A stretch of DNA of 64,000 nucleotides from contig JALGQZ010000007.1 of NCBI GenBank assembly GCA_023105745.1, positions 52,061,569 through 52,125,568 on the forward strand. Reading direction: 5' to 3'. Positions 36,567 to 48,523 of this stretch are shown one piece after another; the stretch's first letter is position 1; every line of letters begins with the position of its first letter. A program made the position numbers and the translations under genes. A model generated the notes under the pieces. The model did no database searches. It saw only the letters and a list, made by a program, of their open reading frames with translations, and was not told the origin of the DNA. The stretch is from Austropuccinia psidii (lineage: Eukaryota > Basidiomycota > Pucciniomycetes > Pucciniales > Sphaerophragmiaceae).

Positions 36567-37420
36567 TGTAAACATGGGATATACCCTCCGCATGGATGGA
36601 TTATAGCAATTTACAGTAATAACCATCTTATGGCTGATTGGACACCTTGGCCACACCCCCTTTATTATGGGGTCCTAGGCCCAAATAGAAATTTGGCCCC
36701 CCTTCCATCTTTAGGATGTCCTAGGTCCCTTTTGACCTAAACTCAATGAATACAAAGGGGGCAAAATGGCCATAAATCACCATCTCCCTTCATAATCAAT
36801 AAGTGAGCCCTGGAAGTCACCAGAGGACCACCAATTACTTCAAGGCCAGAGTCACCTCCTTTGAACTTTTGGACCCAATTCCTGCTGGACATCAGCTTAT
36901 GCCATATACCATTATGTACCATTTTTCTCAGCAATTCAATTGTGGCAATCTCAAGACCCAATTCCATCATCAGTCCTCAAGCCTAATTTGTAAGGAATCT
37001 ATTCAAGGACATCAATCCATAATCAATGGAGGGCTGTGAGTAGGGCTTCAAGAAGGCCATTTGAGGGCACCAATCACCTGGCCCATTCAGGTATTGGCAA
37101 ATTCATTTATGCAGTATTTCTCCAAGGGAATAATGGCCAAGGATTTTCAAGAGGCTGTTATGTCAATGAATCAAAACTCCATTAATACCTGGTAAACTCA
37201 ATTAATTCATCTGGATTTCCCTCAAGAAATGTGTATGGCATGGAAAATTCTGTTCAATTAAATTTCATATGGTAGTCTTTCAATACACCCAATACAATTC
37301 TCAAAGTGTTTAAGGTATATTTAGCAAAAACAGTCAATAAAGATGCCCACCATTCATAAAAATATGGATTTTCAATCTTCAAGGATCAGTCTGTAAGCTC
37401 TTTAAATAAAATGGAAACTC
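36567..37420 (+). repeat. LTR F (E-related), split by element E
   Basis: Begins TGTAAACATGGGATATACCC, comparable to the E LTR starts TGTCACAACCATGTGTAACC and TGTTGCAACCACATATAGCC. It shares E-LTR blocks in order: ggccaca..tttattatggggtcctaggcc, cccttttgacctaaactcaatgaa (36727-36750; E at 37779-37800), gccatataccattatgtacc (36900), and aaggatcagtctgtaagctcttt (37380-37402; E caggatcagtcttcagctttt at 38501). The match stops at 37420, where the E 5' LTR begins, so E is inserted in F. The rest of F would lie beyond the window. Confidence 0.6.
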
Positions 37421-38454
37421 TGTCACAACCATGTGTAACCCCCCCAATGGGTGTTTGCAGCAAACATAGCCTGACCTCATTGTATGGCCAATTGGACCAT
37501 TTTGGTGCTTTATGGCCTTTGGGCCATATCACTTCTCACTGGCCACTTATGGCCTCAGGCCATAACCTGCAACCTTTGGCCTTTTTGACCAATTCTCCAC
37601 CTCACCATCCCCCAGGCAAATACCTTTGTTTGGGGCCTTGGGGGTTCATCTGGCCTTCCAGGGGCTTCTTTCCCCTCTAGCCCTCACCAGGGCCTTTGGC
37701 CCAACCCCTTTGACTATGGCGTCTAAGGCCTAAATGGACTTTTGGGGTCGTTTAGGCCCCCTGCAGCCTCTATGGCCCCTTTTGACCTAACTCCAATGAA
37801 GCCAAAAGGGGGCCAAGGGTGTCAACCATCAGCCCCAAAGGCCAGGTGGGCCCACCTGCGCCAATTTTGGAACCCAATCTCAACATTCCCAAAAATGACC
37901 CAAATTGGCAAAGAACCACAGTCTGGCCTGTGGCAACCACCAGAGGCCACCAGCTCAAGTCAAGCATGTTGTTCCCTCCATTCAGGAGAAGGACTCTCCT
38001 TCACCAATGTACTTGGTACCAAGGATTCAGGCATGGTGCATATATGGTATAATATACCATTATGCACCAATTTTGCTCAGAAACCCAATGGTGATATTTT
38101 AAGGACCTAATTATTACTTTTCAATTCAAGTCCCCAAATCCATAACCCATTTTGAAGGAAGTCTTTTCAGTAATTCAGTCTTGCTATCCCTGGCGGCTAC
38201 CAGAAGACCATTTGAGGACCCCAACCACCTTGCCCTGAAAGAGTTGGGTTGTATTTACCTTTCAGAATTATTCCAAGAGGTTATCAATCATTCAATCAGT
38301 TTTCAAGGAATAAAGAACTTCAGTATTCTTTGGACAACTGAATTGGTCCATACAGGCTGTATTCAAGCAAGCTGTATGGCCTTGCCCCTTTTGGGCCAAT
38401 TCATATTCAACTGTGGGAATTCAGTCACACAGTTCAATTCTCAGGATGGCCAGA
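37421..38454 (+). repeat. 5' LTR of element E (minimum extent)
   Basis: Matches 45433-46499 from TGTCACAACC to gatggccagatctgt. The true end is further right but cannot be set, because the partner copy is truncated by D; it is before the gag start at 39696. It contains a GGCC-rich, G+C-richer segment (37480-37960) and a 17-base perfect palindrome ATGGTATA-A-TATACCAT at about 38045-38061. Confidence 0.8.
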
Positions 38455-39695
38455 TCTGTATTGACCCAGAAAAGTCAATACAGGCAGGGGATCAACCCTC
38501 CAGGATCAGTCTTCAGCTTTTAACATATACTGGCCACCTTTTCTTCCTTAAGGACTTTTCTCCAGTTAATTAATATATGGTATTTATTTTTATCCTTATT
38601 TTCTTTTTCATTTGTTAAAGTAGATACTGATAATATTAATTAAGTCATTTTCACCCTTTCTTCTTCTCCTGTCAGTGGATATTGATGGTCATATCCCTTA
38701 CTAATTCCATTGTTCTTTCTGAAAGTTTGAAACAGTGAATTGAGGATTCATTTGGTTGGCTCTTTATCTTTTTGCTTTCTCTATTATCTTGGCCATTGGC
38801 TTCCTTTTTTCTTTTATCTTTGGCATACTGGACCTTACCATTATTCTTCCTTAAAGAAATATATTCCTTATTATATCTTTATTCTTTTGGAGCCCTCCAA
38901 GTGAGTTCTTGATTCCTGAGTGCCAGGCCACTCCTGTTTTCCACTAGAGCCCCTGTGATATTATATTAGCTAACTCATAATTTCTTTTCATTCTTTTCAT
39001 TATTTCTTTATAATTTCATTCACTCAATTCATTAAAATTATGGCTCTTTAATTCTTAGGAACTTTATGATTCATCCTCACCTCTCAATTTTCTCTCATTC
39101 ATTCCTCCTTTTGAAAATTGAAAGCTGACCCAATTTTATTTTTGTTTCTCTTTTTTAAATCTTTTTTCAAATCATAAAATTCATTTCATTCATAATCCAA
39201 TTTAATTTTAATTTTGATTCTCAAATTGCTCATCAAAATTCACTCAGACATATTCTTCACATAAAGATTCATATTAGTTCATTCTTAAAGAATTTTGATT
39301 TTTTGAAGAAGAACTCACTTGATTTGACTTGAAATAATTGATATTTACTTCTAGAAAATTGATTGACCTGAAGATTTCATTGATTTTGCTGATTTTTCAC
39401 GTCAATAATTTTGACATAAATTGATTTTGCTTCAAGACTTCATTTTATTGATTGATTTTTGCAAGATTTTGACTTTTATTGATTTGAAATATTTATTTAT
39501 TGACTTGAAGATTTCATTTTGACATTTTATTGATTGATTTACCTCAATATCTCACTTTGATTCATTGATTTTTCTTCAAGAGATTGATTTTGATTTTGAT
39601 TTTGACTTCAAGTTTCCTCTTGATTTTCCTGAAGCTTTTCATCTTCAAAATTTTTGATTTTTTATTGATTTCATTTCATTTTAATTCCTGAAATC
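38455..39695. repeat. LTR remainder and leader with degenerate TTGA repeats, element E
   Basis: No gene. From about 39290 to 39670 the sequence is a degenerate run of ttgatttt / ttgacttgaagattt units. This low-complexity leader lies directly ahead of gag. Somewhere within 38455-38960 the LTR ends and the primer-binding site lies; I could not place them. Confidence 0.5.
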
Positions 39696-40960
39696 ATGCC
39701 TGTTCAACATTCACCTCCTGCAAGACAGACAAGATCTCAGGCTGTTCTCACTCCCTCTCCAAGAGCTCCTCCTGACGGCACCCCAGCAGCTCCTTAACTG
39801 AGGGCCCATTTTGGAAGGAAGGAAGAGGGCCAAGATGATCAAGTTCATTTTAAGGAGTGGCTGGTGGATTTCCAGGACTTTCAAGGACCACTTTCAAAGG
39901 TCCTGGTGAAGATGCTAAAGAGGAGGAGGAGAATTCTTTGAAAGTGGAAGAGCCTGAGGGTACTGAAGGTGTCCCTGCTCCTGTGGGGGCATCCCAAGGT
40001 ACTGGAGGGCCAACTCTAGCTCAGTCTAATCAGCCTTTATATCATTAGTCTGAGCGGTCCTTATTGGCCATCATGCAGCAAATGACTCATATTATGGCCA
40101 ATCTTCAAGAAGCTCCATCTTCTGAAGAATCATGACCACCAGCCTTCAAGACTCCATCTATGGAGGCACCAGAATGCTTTGATGGGACACAACCCTTCAA
40201 AGTCAGAAGTTTCATTAAATCTTGTCAATTGATTTTCATAATGATTTGGAAAATCTCTCTCAATACAGAAAGAAAGTTCTTCATGCCACTTCATTTCTCA
40301 TTGGCAGGGCTGCAAAATGGATTGAGCCTTACCTTTCAAATCTCACCAATGAAGATCCAAATTACCTTCTCAATTCATGGAATTTGTTGGAATAACAAAT
40401 CTTTACTTTGTTTGGGGACCCAAATGAAGTCAGAAACGCCAAAGCAGAGTTGGATTCCTTAAGAATGGAAGAAGGTGGGCATGTAACATTATACATTGCT
40501 GATTTCAGAAGTTTGGTCTCAAGAATTGGAGATTGGGGTGAAAGAGCTCTCATCCATCATTTCAAGAAGCGATTGCCATCCAGGATTTTGGATCAGTTGG
40601 CCTCCCATCCTTCAATAATTAATGGATATTACCCTGGAGCTTGATACCAGGTACCATTAGAGTAAAAAACAGAAGAGTCATAATCAAGAGAAGAAGCCTG
40701 AAGCCTCAAAGTCAAATTCTTCTCATCCTCAAAATTCTTCAAGCTCAAGCCAAAAGAAGAAGAAGAATTTTTATAAGAGGGACAAGCCCCATTCTTCTGT
40801 GTTGAATAAAGATTTCAAGCTGCTTAATTCTGAAAAAGAAAGAAGAATCATGGAGGGCTTATGTAACTATTGTTGTGGGAATCATAGTCTTGAGTACTGT
40901 TCCAAAAGACCTCAAAACAAGCTTAACCAACCAGCAGGCAAATTTTCAGCCATGGAAAAG
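39696..40960 (+). pseudogene. gag of element E
   Basis: ATG at 39696 opens MPVQHSPPARQTRSQAVLTP, stopped by TAA near 39796. The frame resumes at 39857 (GGFPGLSRTTFKGPGEDAKE, then VPAPVGASQGTGGPTLAQ). The capsid region follows (MEAPECFDGTQPFKVRSFIK at 40160; FGDPNEVRNAKAELDSLRME at about 40410; YIADFRSLVSRIGDWGERAL at 40495). Near the end is a zinc knuckle of the variant spacing CX2CX3HX4C (CNYCCGNHSLEYC, about 40865-40905). At least five frame changes or stops. Gag forms the particle and binds RNA. Confidence 0.85.
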
Positions 40961-41095
40961 CCTGAGTGAAGATCATGTTGTGTTCAATGGTCTTCAATGT
41001 TTTCCATCCAGAGCACAATTGTGCATTCTGAATACTTGTGTCAAGAATTCTCTCAAATTCTTTTTTCTTCTTCTCTTTCTGATTTTTTTATAGTA

Positions 41096-41770
41096 TTCTC
41101 ATTGATTCTGGTGCTACCAACTCATTTATTGCAAATCAGTTTGCTCACAAGTATTCTTTGAACATTTCAGAACTCCCAGAGAAGATCCCTCTTATCATCT
41201 TAGACTCCTCTGCTTCCCTTCCTTATTTGTGACTCACTATACCAGATATATGGTTGAGCTTCCTTCATTCCCAAGCTTTGAATGGGAATCTTCAGTTATT
41301 GATACTCCCAAGGGAGAAGACCTCATATTGGGCTTTGACTTTATTAATCATTTTAATACATCTATTGATTGGAGGCAAGGGCTGATCACCTTTAATTCTG
41401 ATCATAAGGACTATCATGAGCCTTCAAATTCCTTCAGTAATGATTTTTCCTCTGCCAAATCATGTTCAGCTCTGGTTGGTGATTCTGAAACACCATCATT
41501 TCAATCCTCTGTCCATATTCCTTTCCTTAACTCCCATAAGTCATTACTATCCTCTAGAGATGAAGTCTTCAAAGAGATTCAAGATATTGGACAAGATAAT
41601 TCTGTATCTTCACTTCATATCTTCTTTGGGAATATGAACCTCCCTCCTTCATCTTATCATAGCTCCCTGGAGTTGTGGGATGAAGGGGAAGAGCCAGAAG
41701 AGATAGAAACCGTGATGAAGGTTGTTCCTTATGCTTATCACCAGTACTTGGATGTATTCTGAAAGGTAAA
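41096..41770 (+). pseudogene. Protease region of element E
   Basis: LIDSGATNSFIANQFAHKYS at 41096-41155 carries the aspartic protease D-S-G-A triad. A stop (TGA, 41229-41231) and a frame change follow. The ORF at 41229-41762 continues with DLILGFDFINHFNTSIDWRQ, the usual I-L-G-F-D-x-L/I motif at the end of the protease, then a linker reaching VVPYAYHQYLDVF just before RT. Confidence 0.8.
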
Positions 41771-43156
41771 AGCAGAGAAAATTCCTCCTCACTGCACCTG
41801 TGATCATCATATTGAGCTGGAGGGGTCGCTACCTCCAGCTGGGGTGATCTACTCTTTATCAAACCAAGAGTCAGATACACTCAGGGCCTACATTTCAGGG
41901 AATGTAGAGAAAGGTTTCATCTGACCAAGCTCCTCTTCAACAGGAGCACCAGTCCTCTTTGTCAAAAAAAAAGAAAGGTGGCCACCATTTGTGTGTTAAT
42001 TACTGCAAACTCAATGCTGTTACTAGGAAGAACAAGTATCCTCTTCCTCCTATGAATCAGATTCTCACTGTTTTTAATGGTTCTTCTATCTTCTCAAAGA
42101 TTGATCTGTGTGGTGCATAAAAACTGCTCAGAATCAAGAAGTGTGATGAAAATCTGACAGCTTTTAGAACTAAATATGGCAGCTATGAGTATTTGGTTAT
42201 GCCATTTGGGCTCACCAATTCTCCTTCCTCTTTTCAAAATCTTGTCAATGATATCTTCTATGATCTTCTTTATATTTATGTTGTGGCTTATTTGGATGAC
42301 ATTATGGTCTTTTCCAAATCTGAGGAATAACATCTCACTCATATTTCCACTGTTTCTTCCAGACTAAGAGCCAATAACCTCTTTGCTAATGCCTCTAAGT
42401 GCCTATTTCATTTTTCTAGTGTAGAATATTCAGGTTATTTTGTTTCCTCTGAGGGCCTCAAGATGGACCAAGAAAAATTCCATCAAATTCTGAATTGGCC
42501 ACCTCCAAGAAACTTCAAGGCTCTTCAATCATTCCTTGGCTTTGCCAGTTTCTACCACCGTTTCATCAAGAATTATTTAAAGAAGATCAGTTCACTCACC
42601 AGTTTCCTCAAGAATGATTCCTGTTTTCCCCTCAATGAGGAAGCTCTTAGCCAGCTTCATCAACTCAAAGAGGCCTTCACCACAGCTCCAATACTTCTAA
42701 ACCCACCATTGTAGAGACCGATTCATCCAATTATGCCTTGGGTGCTGTACTTAGTCAGGTTTCTGACTCAGGAAAACATCCCATTGCATTCAATAGCCAC
42801 AAGCCTATTCCAGCAGAGCTCAACTATGAGATTCATGACAAGGAACTCCTTTGCATATTCTGGGCTCTCAAGCTCTGGAGGGTTTCTTTTCTTTCACTCT
42901 CTTCCCCTTTTGAATTTCTCACCAATCAATCTTCCTTGCAATACTTCATGTCCTCAGAAGTTCTTACTCACCGTCAAGCCCGCTGGGCTAAATTACTTTA
43001 TGACTTTCATTTCTCCATCACTTACCACCCTGGCCACCTAGCTACTCTTCTGGTTGCCTTATCATGTTGGGACAACGTTTATCTGGAGAGGGGGGAGGAT
43101 TTCATCAGCAAGAATGCAATGAATCTTCAACAACTCATTAGGAAATATGAAGTTTA
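41771..43156 (+). pseudogene. Reverse transcriptase and RNase H of element E
   Basis: RT blocks: HCTCDHHIELEGSLPPAGVIYS (about 41793-41855), CVNYCKLNAVTRKNKYPLPP (41995-42050), FSKIDLCGA then a stop, [20 protein letters not shown] (42175-42235), and the catalytic YLDD at about 42288-42300. The thumb/connection follows at 42463-42714 (LQSFLGFASFYHRFIKNY). RNase H: NYALGAVLSQVSDSGKHPIA (about 42731-42790), ELNYEIHDKELLCIFWALKL and HRQARWAKLLYDF (42975-43010). Stops at 42118, 42328 and 42712 and frameshifts disable it. Confidence 0.88.
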
Positions 43157-44661
43157 ACCCTCAATATTTTTTGCAGTCAAGGTGGATTGTTTTTCAAATT
43201 TGATTGAGTCAATTCAGAAGAAATTATGGCAAGACTCTCAGTCCAGAAGTATCCTTCAAGAATTGGGTAAAGGTAAGTCTGTTCAAGATTATTCTCTTGA
43301 TTCCTCTTCCCAACTTCTTTTATTCAAGAATTGGGTGGTGGTCCCTAATGATCCCATAATTCAACTCAGAATTCTTCAAAAGAATAATGATTCTCCTCCA
43401 GCTGGACACCCTGGCCAAGAAAAGACTTTCAAACTTGTCAAGCAGAATTTCCACTGGTCTGGCATGACTCAATTTATAAAGGATTATGTCTTATCCTGTC
43501 AACAGTGTTTAAGAAACAAGAACATTCACCACAAGAAGTTTTGAATCCTCAAACCTCTTCCAATTCCAAATGTTCTTTGAATTTGTCTTTCAGTGGACTT
43601 TATCACTCAACTTCCACTGTCCAATTCTTTTGACTCAATTCTTGTCCTAGTGGACAGATTTTCAAAAATGGCAGTTCTTATTCCAACAATGTCTTCAATA
43701 AATTCACTGGATTTGGCCCATTTATTCATCAAGAATATCTTTTCAAAGAATTGCCTGCCTTCAAGCATTGTTAGTGATAGAGGTTTACTTTTTTGTTTTT
43801 TTCTTTTGAAACAATCTGTGTCAGCAGCTCAAGATTTCAAGAGATCCGTAAACTGCTTACCATCCAGAAACTGATGGACAGACAGAGAGGGTAAATCAGA
43901 TACTAGTAAAGTACCTTTACATGTATGTCAGTTATCATCAAGACTATTGGAACACCTGGCTCCCTCTGGCTGAATTTTCCTACAATAATTATGATCATTC
44001 TTCAACAAAACAATCATCGTTTTTTACTTTTTATGAAAGAGATCCACAATTTGACTCAGCTCACATCACTCAAGATACTCCTTCTGAAAATCTATAAGCA
44101 AAAATTCAATCAGTACAGCAAGATGTCAAGAGAGAACTTGAGCTTTCCATAAACAGGTTTAAGAGGTATGCAGATAAAAGTAGAGCAAGTTCACCTGTTT
44201 TAAATCCTGGTGACATGGTAAGGCTTTCTTCCAAGAACATAAAATCAACTAGACCCACCAAAGAACTTTCTGAAAGATGTTTAGTTCCTTTTCTGATCTT
44301 GAAAAAAGTCAGTACTCATGTTTACCACCTCAAGCTTCCATCCCAATGGAAATTTATCCACCCAGTTTTCCACATTTCCCTCCTTGAACCAGTAAAGACA
44401 TCAACAATCCCAAATTGCCATCAACAGCCTCCTCCTACAATAATCATTGAAGAAGAAGAGGAATGGGAAGTCTCTCAAATTGTGGATTCTAAGATCAAGG
44501 GAAGAAACTTATGGTACTTGGTGGGATGGAAAGGTTTCAGTCAAGACCCTGAAAGATCCACTTGGGAACCAACCAAAAACCTCAAGAATTTCCCTGAGCT
44601 TATCAAGGATTTTCATTCTTTATATCCTGACAAGCCAGGACCCAATTCTTCAAGAGGTTGA
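43157..44661 (+). pseudogene. Integrase with chromodomain, element E
   Basis: HHCC domain: HPGQEKTFKLVKQNFHWSGM and CQQCLRNKN (43408-43520). Catalytic core: D in VDFITQLPLS (about 43593), D in SIVSDRG (about 43770), then degraded sequence with a frame change, and E in a TDGQTER-type motif (about 43866-43890). C-terminal: SPVLNPGDMVRLSSKNIKST (44190-44245) and LKLPSQWKFIHPVFHISLLE. A clear chromodomain ends it: EWEVSQIVDSKIKGRNLWYL, VGWKGFSQDPERSTWEP (44461-44570), within an ORF open from 44215 to 44661. The chromodomain is expected to bind methylated histone H3. Confidence 0.9.
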
Positions 44662-45432
44662 TTGTTTTATTGCTCTTGGTGGGGAGAGGAATTACTAAAA
44701 GGAATTCCCACACCTGGTATGCACCTTTAGAGGTATTCTAACATTTTTTGTTGTAAGCATCACCTTGGCCACTCTCTGAGCACTTGTCAAATTTCTGGAC
44801 ACAGGACTCTGGCCAAGCTTGCAAAACCAATTTCAATCTTTATGTCCATTTTCCCTTTAGCAAATGGACCATTCACTTTTCTTCTCACTTTCCAAGTCCT
44901 CTCAGTTCAAATTCATTCCTTCAGAAAATTCTCATTCTTTATGGCACTGGCGGGAGTGGTAACTACCAAAAGTAAGTTCCTCTCCTGGTGTGCACTTCCC
45001 TGAGGGGTCTACAATCTTTCAAAACATCACCTTGGCCACTCTGTGAGCACCTGGAATCAAATCCTGTGTCCCAGGTCCTTGGCCAATTCAAATCAGCTAT
45101 CCACTTCTGTGATCAAGATTGGAATCCCCCTCACAATCTCATTTCTTTTTATTTCATTTTCTTATTTTCTCTTTATATTATTTCAAACTTTTCCTTCTTA
45201 TAATCTCAATTCCAAAATCTTCAAGTCAACTCATTTCTTCAAAATTTTCAAAGCCAAATGTCAGAAGAAGACCAAATCACCCTCACATCATATGCCAACT
45301 TCATACCAGTCATAAAATTCCTTTCAAGATTTAATACCTCTGGAATCCCTACGCCAAATCCTTCTCCACAGCCTCAACAGGTTTTTACCTTGGTTTGATT
45401 CTCAGGAGCTCACCATTTAAGGTGGGGGGTAC
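44662..45432 (+). repeat. Imperfect tandem duplication and polypurine tract, element E
   Basis: Two copies about 267 bases apart: 44678-44820 and 44945-45085, sharing ggggag.ggaattactaaaagga / cgggagtggtaactaccaaaag, then ggtatgcacc / ggtgtgcact, and catcaccttggccactct.tgagcac. No ORF. The region ends with ttaaggtggggggtac, a polypurine tract next to TGTTGCAACC. Confidence 0.6.
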
Positions 45433-46499
45433 TGTTGCAACCACATATAGCCACCCCCCCAATGGGCTTGTGGCAAATATAGCCTGACCTCATTTTATGG
45501 CCAATTGGACCATTTTGGTGCTTTATGGCCTTTGGAACATATCACTTCTCATTGGCCACTTATGGCCTCAAGCCATATCCTGCAACCATTGGCCTTTTTG
45601 GCCAATTCTCCACCTCCCCAACCCCCAGGACAATACCTTTGTTTTGGGCCTGGGGGGTCCATCTGGCCCAACCCCTTTGACTATGGGGTTTAAGGCCTAA
45701 ACAGGCTTTTTTGGCCATTTAGGCCCCCTACAACCTCTACAGCCCATGGGCTTTAATCCACAGCCCATACACCATGGGACCCGTAGGCCCCTTTTGGCCT
45801 AAATCCAAGGGGGCCAACTACCAGCCCCATAAGCCAGGTGAGTCCCAAACCACAAGTGGGCCCACCTAAGCCAATTTTGTCACCCAATCTCAACATTCCC
45901 AAAACTGGCCAAAAGGACCCAGGATTGAAATTTGCAAACAACCACAGGCTGGTCACTTTCAACCCCTGGCCTCTGGAAACCACCCGAGGCCACCAGCTCA
46001 GGTCCAGCAAGTTTTCCCCTACATTCAGGGGAAGGACTCTCCTTCACCAAGAATTTAGGTGTGGTGGACATATGGTATAATATACCATTATGCACCAATT
46101 TTGCTAAGCAATCAAATGGTTATGTTTTCAGGACCTAATAATGCGTTTTCAATTCAAGTCCCCAGATCCATCACCCATTTTGAAGGAAGTCTTTGCAGTC
46201 ATTCAGTCTTGTAATCCCTGGTGGCTACCAGAACACCATTCAAAGGCCCCAACCACATGGACCTGCAGGAGCTGGGTTGTATTCAATTTTCAGGATTATT
46301 CCAAGGATAATTTAAATAGGTTATCAATAATTCAATCAGCTTTCAAGGCATCAAGCACTTCAGTATTCTTTGGAAAACTCAATTGGTCCATACAGGCTGT
46401 ATTCAAGCAAGCTGTGTGGGCTTGGCCCTTTTGGGCCAAATCATATTCCACTGTGGGAGTTCAGTAACACAGTTCAATTCCCAAGATGGCCTGATTTGT
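45433..46499 (+). repeat. 3' LTR of element E, left part
   Basis: Direct repeat of 37421-38454, same GGCC-rich segment and the same ATGGTATA-A-TATACCAT palindrome (about 46073-46089). Cut by the start of LTR D. Confidence 0.85.
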
Positions 46500-48299
46500 T
46501 GTGAGCCTTAGAGGTATTTTCATATACCCAAAAAACCACAAATAACAAAATAAGATACAAATATAAATAAAATAAATTTATTTATATTATCAAAATAAAA
46601 AGTTAAAATACAAATATAAATTTATATACAAAAATAAAAATTGAATTATAATTTAAAATAAAAACGACCTTAAATTTTGAAGTTATCAAAATACATTTTT
46701 ACTTGAAAAAATTAAATAATAATAAATTCTTAATAAAATTAATGAAATTAAAATATTTTTAGTAAAAGTTTCATAAAATATATTTTAGAATTTCATTCAA
46801 TAAATAAACATAAGAGAATTACTTCACCAATGGACTCTTCATAAAGAATAAGGTGGTGTCACCTCTGCGTAAAATTGCTGTAGCTCAACTCTAAATAAGC
46901 TTAAATTAAGTTTTCAGTATTTTCTGTACAAAAGTTGAAAATCCTCAAAAGCTTAATTTAATTCACACCACATGTGGTGTTAACCATCAAGTTTTGTGTT
47001 AAAATTCAGGTGTTGTGTGTAGCTTAGAAGCTATGAGGAATTGAAGTATTTTCAATTGAAATGTCAAAATGTGCACATGTATTACATAAGTGAACTTTAA
47101 TTTACATATTAGGTGTAAATTATTACAGTAAGTGTATTGAAAAACTCAAATGGCTTACATATGTAAATTTCAACTATAATACATGATGAGGAATTAAAGG
47201 AAAAACAAATTGGAAAGATTAATTTGGGGGGAAGGAACTCTAGCTCTAAGGGGGAGCCAGACCCCCAAATTCCTCTCTGACAGGTGTGAGATGTCAAAAT
47301 CCATGCAAAGGCTCATCACTTTTGGAATGGAATTGCATCACAGGGTCTGTGACTCAATTGATGATGAGGTTTTGATACCAACCAAGGCAGTTTTAACTGT
47401 TGCCAAGAGGGGAAAACTACCCTTGAGTTAAAACAATCTTAGTAAAAACAGATTTAACTGGCTTCTACATCTCACTCACACATTCTGACGTGCTTTTAAG
47501 GCTCTAGACCAGGTATGACTATAGTAATGCCTGATTTAAGGGTCTAAAATGGCAAAAACCAGCTCTTTTTTGGTCTAAACCAGGGTTCAATGATGCCATA
47601 ATTGGCTTTTATGTTCTCATAGTGTTTTCCATGACTGACAACAGTAAATTTTACTTTTTGAGTAAGAAAATTTATGGCTATAAAGGAATGTCTTTGTTGC
47701 CCCACTTTTCTCTTCATGTTAGAATCTTTTCCTTTTATAATTAGTTTAAACACTGTTAAACCAATCAATAAAAGATTCCAGCCAGCCTTTTTTAAACATT
47801 TTAAACATTTTAATAATGTCAAAAATCATTTTATTCACTGTTTGTAACTCTTCTAATCATTTAAACCCTTGAACCACCCCATAAGTGAATTAAAGCATCT
47901 TTCATCACTGTAAACTTTGTCACTTTGTTTCCAAATTCACTTTGGTCACTTTTAAGCATGTTTTTTCTTTGATAACTCTTTTAAAGACTTTGTTTTTTAA
48001 TTAATTTCTTGCAGTTCTTTTCTCAATTAATTCCAATTGGAATTGCTCTTGAAGAAATTTCTTTTGTAGCCTTAAATATCTCTTGTAGAGTATTTTTGGA
48101 TAAATTTTTATTGTTGGTAAAACAACAAATATTTATAATATTGTTGTTTTATAATTATAAATTTAAAAACAATAGAATTGGCTGGTTTTCTCTTTAAAAT
48201 ACTATTTCATACTATTTCTAATCATTTTTTACCATATACAAATTCTGAGGACAGGAAAAGTACTTGATTTTTAATCAAAGTTTCATATACACCTTTACA
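46500..48299 (+). repeat. 5' LTR of element D
   Basis: Starts TGTGAGCCTTAGAGG and ends ACACCTTTACA, followed by TTTGGGGGCCAAGCCATGAT, the primer-binding position of this group. Only one copy is in the window, so the ends are set by comparison with A and C. A 6-bp hairpin TTGATT-ttt-AATCAA lies at 48264-48278, near its 3' end. Confidence 0.75.
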
Positions 48300-48523
48300 T
48301 TTGGGGGCCAAGCCATGATATTTTATCTGTGACATATTCTTTACTCTTTTCAAATCCTTTTTTATTATATTGGAAAATTTAAAAACATATAAAAAATACT
48401 TATAATTCAAAAAATTCATAAAAAATAATTTTTTTCATATTATAAGTGATGCTTATATTTTTCAATTCTTTTTTTGGAATACCTTTTTCTAACTTAATGA
48501 GTTGGCTTTTTCATTAATTTTAG

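Larger units (their letters stand above)
37421..46499 (+). mobile_element. Gypsy chromovirus E (degenerate; 3' LTR interrupted by D)
   Basis: A different Gypsy family from A-D. It has LTR homology at 37421-38454 and 45433-46499, a gag with the MPVQHSPPARQTRSQ start, protease, RT, RNase H, integrase and a well-preserved chromodomain. Its 3' LTR is cut at 46499/46500 where the LTR of D begins. Inactive by multiple stops and frameshifts. The bases left of its 5' LTR are aactc; the matching right flank is out of the window. Confidence 0.9.

Noticed and set aside
37411..38573. Several ORFs on both strands in the E LTR (Pro/Gly/His-rich)
   Set aside because: They fall in a repeat that is noncoding by position, in conflicting frames, and arise from the GGCC-rich segment lacking stop codons.
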